This document shows, piece after piece, positions 51,065 through 60,256 of a stretch of DNA of 64,000 nucleotides. A program made the position numbers and the translations under genes. The stretch covers positions 160,402 to 224,401 of the forward strand of contig NZ_JAJQTQ010000004.1 in NCBI RefSeq assembly GCF_029081005.1. Reading direction: 5' to 3'. Source of the DNA: Halomonas elongata. GTDB taxonomy: Bacteria; Pseudomonadota; Gammaproteobacteria; Pseudomonadales; Halomonadaceae. The notes beneath the pieces are model-generated. The model was given only the letters and a program-made list of their open reading frames with translations, searched no databases and had not been told where the DNA came from. Position 1 is the stretch's first letter. Each line of letters begins with the position of its first letter.

Positions 51065-51212
51065 CTAAGGAAACGCTGATTTATTGCTGTGCTCGATATC
51101 TTGGCTGCCGGCGGTACTCAATATCCTCATTTACTCACGTGTAAACTCCGGTATTTCCGTTCCGGCGGTCGCCAACCTATCATCGCTCGCGACATAAATC
51201 AGCGCTCCCTAA
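51065..51212. mobile_element. 140-bp IS5-type MITE with CTAA target duplication
   Basis: The element (51069-51208) starts GGAAACGCTGATTTAT and ends with the complement of GGAGCGCTGATTTAT, giving terminal inverted repeats that differ by a small indel/substitution. CTAA flanks both ends (51065-51068 and 51209-51212), matching the 4-bp YTAR duplication of IS5-family transposition. It encodes no transposase, so it would need an IS5-type element elsewhere. It lies exactly between the gluQ stop codon and the cbrX ribosome site. Confidence 0.75.
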
Positions 51213-52105
51213 AGAGCATTGTGCCTGGGTTCACGCCGTTCCGCCGTGGCCTGCAGGGAACGAGGCGACCAGTGCGCGACGGCCCAGTCGAGTTGCGCGG
51301 TCACCGGTTCGGTGGCCAGGGCCGAAGGCGGCGCCTGGTCCAGGGCGACCAGGGCACGATGCAGCAGGGGACGCACGGCGTCCTCCTGTTCCGGAAGGGC
51401 CGGCGCCAGGTTCTGCTTCGACAGCTTCTGCCCATTGTCACCGAGGATCAATGGCAGGTGCAGATAACGAGGCTCCGGGAGTGCCAGGGCATGCTGCAAC
51501 TGGCGTTGCCAGGGGGTGTTGTCCAGCAGGTCGAAGCCGCGTACCACGTCGGTGATGCCCTGGTCCCCGTCGTCCGCCACCACGGCCAACTGATAGGCCC
51601 AGAGGCCGTCCTTGCGCTTGAGGACCACATCGCCGAGGGCGCTGGGGTCGAAGCGTTGCAAGCCGAACAGCCGGTCCTGCCAGATGATCGGGGTCGGGCC
51701 GAGGTCGCAGCGCAGTCGCCAGGCCAGCGGCTTGTCCGGCTCGCGGGGGGCCGTCCGGCACCAGCCAGGATAGACGGGATGATCCCGCCATTGCTTGCGT
51801 GAGCAACTGCAGGGGTAGGCCAGCCCCTGCGCCTCGAGCCTGGAGAGCGCCTCGCGGTAGGCATCGCCTCGCTCATGTTGCCAGTGGACCGGACCGTCCC
51901 AGTGCAGCCCGAAGGCCTCGAGCTGGCGCAGAATGGTATCTGCCGCCCCGGCCGGGCAACGGGGAGGATCGATGTCCTCGATGCGCAATAGCCAGTGGCC
52001 CTGTTGTCGACGGGCATCGAGGTAGCTGGCCAGCGCCGCGATCAGCGAACCGAAGTGCAAGGGGCCAGAGGGCGTGGGAGCGAAGCGGCCACGGTAGACG
52101 CGCAT
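51209..52105 (-). CDS. gluQ: Glutamyl-Q tRNA(Asp) synthetase GluQ
   Basis: GluQ is a truncated glutamyl-tRNA synthetase that attaches glutamate to queuosine of tRNA-Asp. The 298-residue product has the HIGH-type motif (FAPTPSGPLHFGSL), zinc ligands (YPCSCSRKQ and a later YPGWCR) and the KMSKS-type motif GQKLSKQN, and lacks an anticodon-binding domain. Its TAG stop lies inside the CTAA duplication of the adjacent MITE, so the insertion did not change the protein. The dksA-gluQ-cbrA order matches Pseudomonas. Confidence 0.95.
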   Translation of the reverse strand: MRVYRGRFAPTPSGPLHFGSLIAALASYLDARRQQGHWLLRIEDIDPPRCPAGAADTILRQLEAFGLHWDGPVHWQHERGDAYREALSRLEAQGLAYPCSCSRKQWRDHPVYPGWCRTAPREPDKPLAWRLRCDLGPTPIIWQDRLFGLQRFDPSALGDVVLKRKDGLWAYQLAVVADDGDQGITDVVRGFDLLDNTPWQRQLQHALALPEPRYLHLPLILGDNGQKLSKQNLAPALPEQEDAVRPLLHRALVALDQAPPSALATEPVTAQLDWAVAHWSPRSLQATAERREPRHNAL

Positions 52106-52182
52106 GGACGGCTCCGGGGCGGATCAGGGAAGTGTGGCTTGCATGCCCGCGGCATGTCGTCAGCCCCTTCCGGGTGAAGGGA

Positions 52183-52205
52183 CGCCGGGCCACCCGGGCC
52201 CGGCG
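52183..52205 (-). terminator. Hairpin after dksA
   Basis: A CGCCGGGCC/GGCCCGGCG palindrome with a 5-base loop follows dksA on the minus strand. There is no T-tract, so it may only slow polymerase or protect the transcript; read-through to gluQ is likely. Confidence 0.4.
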
Positions 52206-52229
52206 CGGAAAACCGATGACAGCGCCGTT

Positions 52230-52667
52230 TCAACCGCCGAGCTGTTTTTCCTTGAGTTCGGCGAGGGTCTTGCAGTCGACGCACAGCGTTGCGGTGGGAC
52301 GCGCCTCGAGGCGGCGAATGCCGATCTCGACGCCACAGGCCTCGCAGAAGCCGTAGTCGTCCTCGTCGATCTTCTCAATGGTCTCGTTGATCTTCTTCAG
52401 CAGCTTGCGCTCACGGTCCCGGGTGCGCAGCTCCAGGCTGAAGCCCTCTTCCTGGGTGGCACGATCGGCCGGGTCGGCGTAGTTGTTGGCTTCTTCCTGC
52501 AGGTGGCGAACCGTGCGGTCCACCTCCTCCATCAACTCCTGTTTCCAGCCCAGCAGGATCTGCCGGAAGTGCTCGAGCTGCTTCTCGTTCATGTACTCTT
52601 CACCCGCCGCAGGCTCGTACGGGGTGAATTTCTTGGGCGCTTCCATCTTCTGTTCGGCTACTGGCAT
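52230..52667 (-). CDS. dksA: RNA polymerase-binding transcription factor DksA
   Basis: DksA works with ppGpp in the RNA polymerase secondary channel to repress rRNA promoters and activate amino-acid genes. The 145-residue product has the coiled coil with acidic tip (NYADPADRATQEE, Asp65 and Asp68) and a complete C4 zinc finger (Cys108, Cys111, Cys129, Cys132). Length and start (MPVAEQKMEAPKKF) fit the family. gluQ lies downstream on the same strand. Confidence 0.97.
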   Translation of the reverse strand: MPVAEQKMEAPKKFTPYEPAAGEEYMNEKQLEHFRQILLGWKQELMEEVDRTVRHLQEEANNYADPADRATQEEGFSLELRTRDRERKLLKKINETIEKIDEDDYGFCEACGVEIGIRRLEARPTATLCVDCKTLAELKEKQLGG

Positions 52668-52744
52668 GGGACTGCCTCGCTACTTTAGTGACTGCTGATC
52701 AATACCCGCCGCGATGCTAAGGTATCTCACGCCAAAGGGATGCT

Positions 52745-52773
52745 TGTTTAGCGAAAAAATGGCGACTTTGCAA
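52745..52773 (-). promoter_or_regulatory. Candidate sigma-70 promoter of dksA
   Basis: On the minus strand TTGCAA (52773-52768) and TAAACA (52750-52745) are 17 bp apart, about 80 bp upstream of the dksA start. The rest of the 265-bp gap (52668-52932) holds no recognisable gene. Confidence 0.4.
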
Positions 52774-52932
52774 GACCCATGTTTCATGGAGACCGGTCCA
52801 GAAGACCGATCCGGGAAACTGCGTCGGCATGCCAAACGTCGTAACATGCCGATGTTGACCCTGTTTGACCATGGCGAGCGAGAAAGATGCCCGCCGGCGG
52901 CACTCATGAGTTCACGTGCAGAGGAGACAGTC

Positions 52933-54105
52933 ATGTCCTGGAGTCCGCGTCTGGAGGGCGTCGCCCCCTTCCGCGTGATGAACCTGCTGGAAACCGCCCA
53001 GGCGCGCGAAGCGGCCGGACACGATGTCATCCACCTGGAGATCGGCGAGCCGGATTTTCCGACGCCGGCGCCGGTCGTGGAGGCGGGACGGATGGCCCTG
53101 AGCGAAGGCCACACCCGCTACACGCCGGCCGCAGGCCTGCCGGCATTGCGCGAGGCCATCGCGGCACACTATGCCGAGCGCTTCGGCGCCTCGGTGGCGC
53201 CCGAGCGTATCCTGGTCACGCCCGGCGCCTCCGGCGCGTTGCTGCTGGCCAGCCAGTTGCTGGTGGCGTCTGGCGACCGTGTCCTGATGGCCGATCCCAC
53301 CTATCCCTGCAATCGCCACTTCATGGCGCTGGCCGGTGCCGAGATCGATGCCGTACCGGTCGGCGGGGAGAGCGGTTGGCAACTGGATGCCGGACTGGTG
53401 GCGAAGCATTGGCGAGACAGCACCCGGCTGGCCATGCTGGCCACGCCATCGAACCCGACCGGCCACATGCTCGATGCCGATCGGCTGGCCAGCGTGGCGG
53501 GGGCGGTGGCCGAGCGCGACGGGTACCTGCTGGTCGACGAGATCTATCAGGGGCTGACCTATGATCTCGCGCCTCTGTCGGCGGCGGCGGTGGCGCCGGA
53601 GGCCTTCGTCGTCAACAGTTTCTCCAAGTACTTCGGCATGACCGGCTGGCGCCTGGGCTGGCTGGTCGCGCCCGAGGCCGCGGTCGAGCCACTCTGCCGA
53701 CTGGCGCAGAATGTGTTCCTGGCCGCGTCCACGCCGGCGCAACACGCTGCCCTGGCGGCCTTCCGTCCCGAGTGCCTGGAGATCCTCGAACGACGTCGCG
53801 CCGAGTTGCAGCGCCGTCGCGACGCCCTGCTCGATGGCCTGGCCGCCCTGGGGCTGGCGCCGTCCCTGCCGCCCCAGGGGGCCTTCTACCTGTGGTTGGA
53901 CATCTCCCGCTACAGCGACGACAGCGAGGCCTTCTGTCGGCAATTGCTCGAGGAGGAGGACGTCGCCATCACGCCGGGGACCGATTTTGCCCTGCATGGC
54001 GGCGAACATCATGTGCGCATCGCCTTCACCACCGGTGTCGGCCGGCTGGAGGAGGCGGTCGGACGGCTCGGGCGCTTCCTGACACGCCGGCGGGGACAGC
54101 GCTGA
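52933..54105 (+). CDS. PLP-dependent class I/II aminotransferase
   Basis: The 390-residue fold-type I aminotransferase has the Schiff-base Lys232 in NSFSKYFGMTGWRLGW, the HLEIGEPDFPTP N-terminal motif, PSNPTG and the C-terminal HVRIAFT arginine motif. It resembles aspartate/alanine/aromatic aminotransferases; the amino donor cannot be told. I chose the ATG at 52933 because GAGGAG precedes it; upstream in-frame ATGs would add sequence unlike the family. Its TGA overlaps the sfsA ATG by one base. Confidence 0.9.
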   Translation: MSWSPRLEGVAPFRVMNLLETAQAREAAGHDVIHLEIGEPDFPTPAPVVEAGRMALSEGHTRYTPAAGLPALREAIAAHYAERFGASVAPERILVTPGASGALLLASQLLVASGDRVLMADPTYPCNRHFMALAGAEIDAVPVGGESGWQLDAGLVAKHWRDSTRLAMLATPSNPTGHMLDADRLASVAGAVAERDGYLLVDEIYQGLTYDLAPLSAAAVAPEAFVVNSFSKYFGMTGWRLGWLVAPEAAVEPLCRLAQNVFLAASTPAQHAALAAFRPECLEILERRRAELQRRRDALLDGLAALGLAPSLPPQGAFYLWLDISRYSDDSEAFCRQLLEEEDVAITPGTDFALHGGEHHVRIAFTTGVGRLEEAVGRLGRFLTRRRGQR

Positions 54106-54836
54106 TGCGTTATCCCGAGCTGGTGCCCGGTACCCTGCTGCGTCGTTACAAGCGCTTCCTGGCCGATGTGCGTCTCGACGATGGGCGTGAGGTGGTCGCC
54201 CACTGCCCCAATACCGGCTCGATGCGAGCGGTCAACGTGCCCGGTTGTCGGGTCTGGCTGGCGCCGAGCGACAACCCCGAGCGCAAGCTGGCCTGGACCT
54301 GGGAACTGATCGAACTGCCTCAGCCGGATGGCCGCATGGCGCTGGCCTCGGTACATACGGGACGCGCCAATCGCATCGTCGAGGAAGCGTTGCGGGCGGA
54401 GGCGGTCGACGAACTGGCCGGTGCCGGCGAATGGCGTCGGGAGGCGCGTGTCGAAGGGGCTCGGCTGGATTTTCGTCGCCCGGGCGAAGAGGGGGGCGAT
54501 ACCTTCGTCGAGGTCAAGCAGGTGACGCTGCGCGAAGACGATGGCCATGGCTACTTCCCCGATGCGGTCAGCGAGCGTGGGCGCAAGCACCTGGACACGC
54601 TGGCGACCCTGGCCGCGGAGGGGCAGCGAGCCGTCCTGCTTTTCCTCGTGGCCCACGAGGCCATTGCCGATGTGGCGCCGGCGGGCCACCTGGATCCGGC
54701 CTATGCCGAGACCCTGGTGCGGGTGGTGGGGCAAGGCGTGGAGGTCATGGCACGTGGCATCCGGATCGTTCGGGACGGTGACGGGGCTCCGCTGACCATC
54801 AGCCTGGGCAAGGCGCTGCCGGTGAGACTGGCCTGA
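54105..54836 (+). CDS. sfsA: Sugar fermentation stimulation protein SfsA homologue
   Basis: The 243-residue product belongs to the SfsA family, whose E. coli member is a nonspecific DNA-binding protein that stimulates maltose genes; a nuclease-like fold is suspected. Visible blocks are LVPGTLLRRYKRFLADVRL, VVAHCPNTGSM, EGARLDF, FVEVKQVTL, YFPDAVSERGRKHL and VLLFLVAHE. The start overlaps the aminotransferase stop. sfsA is usually near dksA in gammaproteobacteria, as here. Confidence 0.95.
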   Translation: MRYPELVPGTLLRRYKRFLADVRLDDGREVVAHCPNTGSMRAVNVPGCRVWLAPSDNPERKLAWTWELIELPQPDGRMALASVHTGRANRIVEEALRAEAVDELAGAGEWRREARVEGARLDFRRPGEEGGDTFVEVKQVTLREDDGHGYFPDAVSERGRKHLDTLATLAAEGQRAVLLFLVAHEAIADVAPAGHLDPAYAETLVRVVGQGVEVMARGIRIVRDGDGAPLTISLGKALPVRLA

Positions 54837-54846
54837 CGAGGCGTGA

Positions 54847-56175
54847 TCAATCGACCCGTGGGCGACAATGAGGCAGGGCCGACAACACCCTGTCCAGGGC
54901 CTCCTGGCCACACGCCTCGCCGGCGGTTCGGTGCCACCATCGACGGTGAATGGCGCGTACCCGCACCCGGATGCTCGACACGCCGATCACCTGACTCATG
55001 GCCAGACGATGCAGGCCCTTGTTGGTCTTGACCAGGTGCCCGTGCCGGTCCACTGCCACCCCCAGAGGATCCTTGCTCAGTCGATCATCGAAGCCGAAAC
55101 AGGCGATGGACTCCATGTACAGCCGGTAGCGCCGTAGATACGCCAGGATGCGTTCCGGACGGTCGAGCATGATGCCATCGGAATGGGAGACAATGGGCTT
55201 GCCTCGTGCCAGCTGCTCGGCGAGTCGATGGTAGCTGTGACTCTGCTCCGGTCGACGACGGTGGTGCCAGATATCGGCGATGAAGTGCATGCGACGACTG
55301 GCGAGAAAGGGCTGCAGGGATGAATCCCAGTTTCCACCCCAGAGCAGACGATTACCGACCCGGTGGCGGCGCTTGCGGTCGGGGAAGGCGCCCTGGTAGT
55401 CGAGCTGGTGCAACAGCTCTCGCGGCGACACCTTGACGTCCAGCCTGCTGGCATAGCGATCCTCGATCACATGGCGAGGCAGGCCCTGCTTCTCGACCCA
55501 GGCGCCTCCGGGAGCCTGATGCCGCCACAACGCGAAGGCACCGTGTTCCAGCGGTCGAGCGACATAACGGTTCAGTTCCTGCATCGTGCGTCGACTCAGG
55601 CGCGACAGGCGCATGCGGGAGGCGATGGCCGGCGAGAACAGTCGGGGATCCGCGGGCTCGCCACTGGGCGTGGAAGGCATGTCCCTGGCGCTACGGAGCA
55701 GCGCCAGGGTATCGGTCAGGCGTGCCTTCAGCCCGGCGCTGGTGCTTGCCGGCGGCAGGCGTTCGGCCATGGCGCAGAGGCGGTTCGGAGACAAGGCCTC
55801 GGGCAGGGATATCGGGGGTGGCAACACGACGACGGGATCTGTCCCGGTGCCGAGCGACGGCCTGTCGGGGCTGGACGAGGCCAGCCCGGGGGCTTCCAGC
55901 TGGCTGTTGAGGCGGCTGGCGAAGATACGCATCAGCCAATGTTCGGGCCCCTCATCGGCGGGCCGGTAGCGCCACACATCATGCCAGGCGAGCTCGAGCG
56001 TATCCTGTACCACGGCCTCGATGTCGTCGGGCATCTCGAGGAACTGCTCGGCCACCGCCAGCAGTTGAGGGACGCTATGGCGGGCCAGCAGCTCGAGACC
56101 GACGGGGGAACCCTGTGCGCAGGCGTTCAGAGCATCGCCAAGGCGCGAACAGGCGATGTCCGAAGTGTGAGACAC
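54847..56175 (-). CDS. Unknown protein with sigma-factor-like N-terminus
   Basis: I do not recognise this 442-residue protein with confidence. Residues about 25-105 resemble sigma-70 region 2 of ECF factors (LLAVAEQFLEMPDDIEAVVQ, then WLMRIFASRLNSQL). The C-terminal half (about 270-440) has RLLWGGNWD, and near its end the pattern VDRHGHLVKTNKGLHRLAMS then RVRAIHRRW, which recalls ParB/sulfiredoxin-like 'DGRHRLAIA' domains with altered residues. I chose the GTG at 56175, one base after the metW stop, implying coupling; the ATG at 56283 would overlap metW by 107 bp. Function is unknown. Confidence 0.6.
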   Translation of the reverse strand: MSHTSDIACSRLGDALNACAQGSPVGLELLARHSVPQLLAVAEQFLEMPDDIEAVVQDTLELAWHDVWRYRPADEGPEHWLMRIFASRLNSQLEAPGLASSSPDRPSLGTGTDPVVVLPPPISLPEALSPNRLCAMAERLPPASTSAGLKARLTDTLALLRSARDMPSTPSGEPADPRLFSPAIASRMRLSRLSRRTMQELNRYVARPLEHGAFALWRHQAPGGAWVEKQGLPRHVIEDRYASRLDVKVSPRELLHQLDYQGAFPDRKRRHRVGNRLLWGGNWDSSLQPFLASRRMHFIADIWHHRRRPEQSHSYHRLAEQLARGKPIVSHSDGIMLDRPERILAYLRRYRLYMESIACFGFDDRLSKDPLGVAVDRHGHLVKTNKGLHRLAMSQVIGVSSIRVRVRAIHRRWWHRTAGEACGQEALDRVLSALPHCRPRVD

Positions 56176-56176
56176 C

Positions 56177-56794
56177 TCAGGGGGCGGCACGGGAGCTCCG
56201 GCGGGTAACGCGGAAGATGGCGATCTCGCCGAGCAGGTTGGGCCACAGCCGCGAGGCCCAGTGGTCGCGGTAATCGCCGGCACCCACCGCCCGGTCGACG
56301 ATTACCAGGTCCTTCTGGCGACACAGGTGTTCGAAGTCGTTGAAGGTCGACAGGTGAATGTTGGGTGTGTCGTACCAGGCGTGGGGCAGGGATTTCGAGA
56401 CGGGCATGTAGCCGCGCAACCCGAGGTGCACCCGGTGACGCCAGTAGGCAAAGTTGGGGAAGGTGATGATGCATTCCTCGGCGACGCGCAGCATCTCGTC
56501 GAGCATCCGGTCGGGGCGGCGCAGGGCCTGCAGGGCCTGGGTCATCACCACCAGGTCACAGGCATCGTCCTCGAAATTGGCCAGTCCTTCATCGAGGTTC
56601 TGCTCGATGACATTGACGCCGCGAGCCAGACAGCGGGTGATGCCGTCGGGGTCGATCTCCAGGCCGTAGCCGGTGACGTCCTTGTCGTGTGCCAGGGCGG
56701 CCAGCAACGCGCCGTCGCCACACCCCAGGTCGAGCAGGCGGGCGCCTTGCGGGACCCAGTCATAGATCAGCTTCAGATCGGTGCGCATCATCAT
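56177..56794 (-). CDS. metW: MetW methyltransferase-fold protein
   Basis: MetW is a SAM-methyltransferase-like protein needed with MetX for homoserine acylation in many proteobacteria. The 205-residue product has the SAM motif [46 protein letters not shown] central region and [15 protein letters not shown]. Its start overlaps the metX stop by 4 bp (ATGA). The C-terminus abuts the unknown coupled gene downstream. Confidence 0.95.
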   Translation of the reverse strand: MMMRTDLKLIYDWVPQGARLLDLGCGDGALLAALAHDKDVTGYGLEIDPDGITRCLARGVNVIEQNLDEGLANFEDDACDLVVMTQALQALRRPDRMLDEMLRVAEECIITFPNFAYWRHRVHLGLRGYMPVSKSLPHAWYDTPNIHLSTFNDFEHLCRQKDLVIVDRAVGAGDYRDHWASRLWPNLLGEIAIFRVTRRSSRAAP

Positions 56795-57948
56795 GGGCGT
56801 TCCTCCAGACCCTGGTCGTGGGCGACACGGTCCATGAAGGCGGCGAACACCGCCTGGTAGCGGGGTTCGGGCAACAGGAAGGCGTCGTGGCCGTGTGGCG
56901 AGTCGATATTGGCATAGCTGACCGACTTGTCGGCCCGGATCAGAGCATTGACCAGCTCCTTGGAACGCGATGGAGGGAAGCGCCAGTCGCTGGAGAAGCT
57001 GACCACCAGGAAGGGGCAGCTTGCCGGTGCCAGGGCCGCGGCCAGATCACCCTCATGATTGGCGGCGGGGTCGAAGTAGTCCAGGGCCTTGGTCATCAGC
57101 AGATAGGTATGGGCATCGAAGGATGACGAGAACGTATCGCCCTGGTGGCGGAGGTAGGACTCCACCTGGAATTCCACGCCATAGCCGAAGTTGAGGTCCG
57201 TGCTGCGCAGATCACGGCCGAACTTGCTGCCCATGGCGTCTTCCGACAGGTAGGTGATGTGGCCGACCATGCGGGCCAGCTTGAGGCCCCGTCGGGGCAG
57301 GGTGTCATGGTCGGCATAGCGGCCGTCGAAGAAGTCGGGATCCGAGCGGATGGCCTGGCGGGCGACCTCGTTGAAGGCGATGTTCTGTGCCGACAGCTTG
57401 GGGGTCGCCGCGATCACCCCGGCATGGGCGATGCGGTCGGGGTAGGAGAGGGCCCACTGAAGCACCTGCATGCCGCCAAGGCTACCGCCGATGATGGCGG
57501 CGAAGCGCTGGATGCCGAGACGATCGGCCAGCCGTGCCTGGCTGTGCACCCAGTCGAGCACCGTCATCATCGGGAAGTCGGGGCCCCAGGGGGCTCCGGT
57601 TTCCGGGTTGAGGCTGGTCGGCCCGGTGCTGCCGTGGCAGCCGCCGAGATTGTTCAACGACACCACGAAGAAACGCTCGGTATCGATGGACTTGCCCGGC
57701 CCGATGTGAGCATCCCACCAGCCGGGCTTGCGATCCTCCGCTGAATGGAAACCGGCGGCGTGATGATGGCCGGACAGAGCGTGACAGATCAGCACGGCAT
57801 TGCTGCGTTCGGCGTTCAGTGTGCCGTAGGTCTCGTAGACCAGGTCATAGGCCGGCAGCGTCTTGCCGCAGGCCAGCTCCAGGGGGTCGTCGAAGTGTGC
57901 CGTGATTGGCGTCACCAGGCCGACCGACTCGCGAGGCATCTCGGTCAT
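56791..57948 (-). CDS. metX: Homoserine O-acyltransferase MetX
   Basis: MetX acylates homoserine at the start of methionine synthesis. The 385-residue alpha/beta hydrolase has the nucleophile Ser156 in GGSLGGMQ, the [12 protein letters not shown] oxyanion region, and the catalytic Asp/His in [10 protein letters not shown] and DSPHGHDAF. In proteobacteria that carry metX with metW the enzyme is often a succinyltransferase, so acetyl versus succinyl specificity is left open. It forms an overlapping pair with metW and follows yggT. Confidence 0.95.
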   Translation of the reverse strand: MTEMPRESVGLVTPITAHFDDPLELACGKTLPAYDLVYETYGTLNAERSNAVLICHALSGHHHAAGFHSAEDRKPGWWDAHIGPGKSIDTERFFVVSLNNLGGCHGSTGPTSLNPETGAPWGPDFPMMTVLDWVHSQARLADRLGIQRFAAIIGGSLGGMQVLQWALSYPDRIAHAGVIAATPKLSAQNIAFNEVARQAIRSDPDFFDGRYADHDTLPRRGLKLARMVGHITYLSEDAMGSKFGRDLRSTDLNFGYGVEFQVESYLRHQGDTFSSSFDAHTYLLMTKALDYFDPAANHEGDLAAALAPASCPFLVVSFSSDWRFPPSRSKELVNALIRADKSVSYANIDSPHGHDAFLLPEPRYQAVFAAFMDRVAHDQGLEERP

Positions 57949-57991
57949 CAGGCGTGTCGTGTCCCGTGGTTATGGTGTTATGTATGAAGTC

Positions 57992-58585
57992 CTAGAGGCC
58001 GACCAGTACACCGACGACGCCGGCGGCACGGATCAGCGAGCCGACCACGATACCATCGATCAGATTGATGGCGATGAACACCACGATGGGTGACAGGTCG
58101 AGCATGCCCAGCGGCGGGATGACGCGGCGCACCGGTGCCATGATCGGTTCCACCAGTTGCATGATCAAGAGTGCCCCGGGATGACTGGCCCGGGGAGCCA
58201 CCCAACTGAGGATGATCATCGCGATCAGCGCGAAGAAGTAGATCTTGAGGATGGCGTTGGCCAGCGCGGCGACCGCGCCGATGGCCAGGCTGTCCAGTGG
58301 CGCCATGCCATAGCCCGCGATCTGCAGGATGGCGATGATGGCGATGAGCTTGAGGACCAGGCCGCTGGCGAGGGTGGCCAGGTCGAAGCGTCCCATTACC
58401 GGCCCCAGAAAGCTCTGGAAGGGACGCACCGCCGGCTGGGTGATCTTGACCACCGACTGGCTGATGGGGTTGTAGTAGTCGGCCCGTGATGCCTGCAGCA
58501 GAAAGCGCAGCATCAGCAGGAACAGGTAGATATTGACGAGGGTGTTGACCAGCAGCAGGCCGGCGCTTCCCAGTTGACTGCCCAT
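57992..58585 (-). CDS. yggT: YggT family membrane protein
   Basis: The 197-residue inner-membrane protein has about five to six hydrophobic segments in two YGGT repeats (first LVNIYLFLLMLRFLLQ, later NAILKIYFFALIAMIILSW and LLIMQLVEPIMAPVRRVIPPLGMLDLSPIVVF). E. coli YggT has been linked to osmotic shock and K+ fluxes. Its place between proC and metX in the run yggS-proC-yggT-metX-metW is conserved. Confidence 0.93.
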   Translation of the reverse strand: MGSQLGSAGLLLVNTLVNIYLFLLMLRFLLQASRADYYNPISQSVVKITQPAVRPFQSFLGPVMGRFDLATLASGLVLKLIAIIAILQIAGYGMAPLDSLAIGAVAALANAILKIYFFALIAMIILSWVAPRASHPGALLIMQLVEPIMAPVRRVIPPLGMLDLSPIVVFIAINLIDGIVVGSLIRAAGVVGVLVGL

Positions 58586-58612
58586 CAGGGCTCCTCCGTG
58601 TCCGTGGTGGTT

Positions 58613-59437
58613 TCAGCGCTTGCCGAGTTCGTCGGCCATTTCGCCCGCGCGTTCGGCGCAGGCACGCATCGCGCCTTGCATGATGTCGCGCAGGCCCGCG
58701 CTCTCCATATGTTCGATGGCACGCTCGGTGGTGCCGCCGGGCGACATCACGTTGCGCTTGAGCTCGCCTGGTGTCTTGTCGCTGTCCATGGCCATGCGGG
58801 CGGCGCCGTAGGCGGTCTGCATGGCGAGTCGGCGTGCCGTCTCGGCGGGCAGGCCGAGGTCGGCGCCGGCCTGTTCCATGGCTTCGAACATCAGGAAAAA
58901 GTAGGCCGGGGCGCTACCGGAGACGGCCGTCACGGCGTCGAGCAGTGCCTCGTCATCGACCCATTCGGCCAACCCCACGGCCTCGAGCAGCTCACCGGCG
59001 ATGCGCCGCTGATCGTCCGTTACCCGGGCGTTGGCATAGAGACCGGCGGCGCCGGCACCGACCAGTGACGGGGTGTTGGGCATGCAGCGTACCACCGGCA
59101 GCTCCCCACCGAGCCAGTGCTCCAGGGTGTCGGCAGGCAGGCCGGCTGCCACCGAGAGGATCAGCGGTTTGCGCGCCTGAATGGCATCGCGCATGTCGGT
59201 ACAGACGTTCTGCATGATCTGTGGCTTGACCGCCAGGACCACCACGTCGGCCCGGGCCACGGCGCTGGCGTTGTCGGTCTCGGTGTGGATGCCCAGGCGT
59301 TCGCGCAGCGGCGCGAGCACGCTGTCATCGGGTGAGGTGGCGGTAATGGCGTCGCGGGCGTAACCGCTGTCGATCATCCCGCCGATGATCGCGCCGGCCA
59401 TGTTGCCGGCGCCGATGAAGGTGACTTGGCTTGCCAT
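58613..59437 (-). CDS. proC: Pyrroline-5-carboxylate reductase ProC
   Basis: ProC catalyses the last step of proline synthesis, reducing pyrroline-5-carboxylate with NAD(P)H. The 274-residue product has the Rossmann motif FIGAGNMAGAIIGGMI, VLAVKPQIM, VRCMPNTPSLVGAGAAGLYA and the signature MSPGGTTERAIEHME. Proline is a compatible solute in halophiles, but no osmotic control element was identified. Confidence 0.97.
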   Translation of the reverse strand: MASQVTFIGAGNMAGAIIGGMIDSGYARDAITATSPDDSVLAPLRERLGIHTETDNASAVARADVVVLAVKPQIMQNVCTDMRDAIQARKPLILSVAAGLPADTLEHWLGGELPVVRCMPNTPSLVGAGAAGLYANARVTDDQRRIAGELLEAVGLAEWVDDEALLDAVTAVSGSAPAYFFLMFEAMEQAGADLGLPAETARRLAMQTAYGAARMAMDSDKTPGELKRNVMSPGGTTERAIEHMESAGLRDIMQGAMRACAERAGEMADELGKR

Positions 59438-59497
59438 GCGGTCTGTCCTGTGTCGGTGACGATAGTGGCCCGACGGCGCGCCGGCGGGCGTGAAACT

Positions 59498-60202
59498 TCA
59501 GGGGCGCTGGCGTGCGCCGAAGATGGCGGTGCCCAGTCGCACCAGGGTGGCGCCTTCCATCACGGCTGCCTCCATGTCGTCGCTCATGCCCATCGAGAGC
59601 GTATCCAGCGGCGCCTCGGGGTGTCGTGTTCGCAGTGACTCGAGGGCCTCGCGCAGTCGGGCGAAGGGACGACGTTGCTCCCTCGGGTCGACGCCGGGTG
59701 CCGGAATCGCCATCAGGCCACGCAGCCGAAGATTCGGCAAGGCGTGCACGGCATCGGCCAGGGCCGGCAGCTCGGCGAGCGTGACGCCTGACTTGCTGGT
59801 CTCGTCGCTGATGTTGACCTGCAGACAGACGTTCAAGGGGGGCAGCGATGCTGGACGTTGCGCATCGAGGCGTCGTGCGAGCCTTTCCCGGTCTACGCTA
59901 TGTATCCAGGCGAAGTGTTCGGCGACGGTGCGGCTCTTGTTGGACTGCAAGGGGCCGATGAAATGCCAGACGATATCGCTCAGGTCCGCCAGCTCGGCCT
60001 GCTTGTCCAGGGCTTCCTGGACATAGTTTTCGCCGAACTCGCGCTGCCCGAGCTGCCAGGCCTCGCGGATCATGGCCGCGGGTTTTGTCTTGCTGACCGC
60101 CAGCAGGCGCGCGTCGTCGTCGGGACGACTCGCGGTTCGCAGTGCCGCCGCGAGGCGTTCGCGAGCGTCGGTCAAGGACTCGGAGAGCGCCGGATCCGTC
60201 AT
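59498..60202 (-). CDS. yggS: PLP homeostasis protein YggS/PROSC
   Basis: YggS binds pyridoxal phosphate and helps control its free level. The 234-residue product has the PLP Lys38 in LLAVSKTKPA, FGENYVQEALDK, WHFIGPLQSNKSR and LSMGMSDDMEAAVMEGATLVRLGTAIFG-type C-terminal motif. I chose the ATG at 60202, which gives the E. coli length; a TTG at 60223 with AGGGG upstream is the alternative. It is divergent from pilT with a 54-bp gap, a common arrangement. Confidence 0.94.
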   Translation of the reverse strand: MTDPALSESLTDARERLAAALRTASRPDDDARLLAVSKTKPAAMIREAWQLGQREFGENYVQEALDKQAELADLSDIVWHFIGPLQSNKSRTVAEHFAWIHSVDRERLARRLDAQRPASLPPLNVCLQVNISDETSKSGVTLAELPALADAVHALPNLRLRGLMAIPAPGVDPREQRRPFARLREALESLRTRHPEAPLDTLSMGMSDDMEAAVMEGATLVRLGTAIFGARQRP

Positions 60203-60256
60203 GTCGTGTGGTCCGTCATGCAACAGGAACCCCTATGCAGGGAGCGAGGGAATCGC

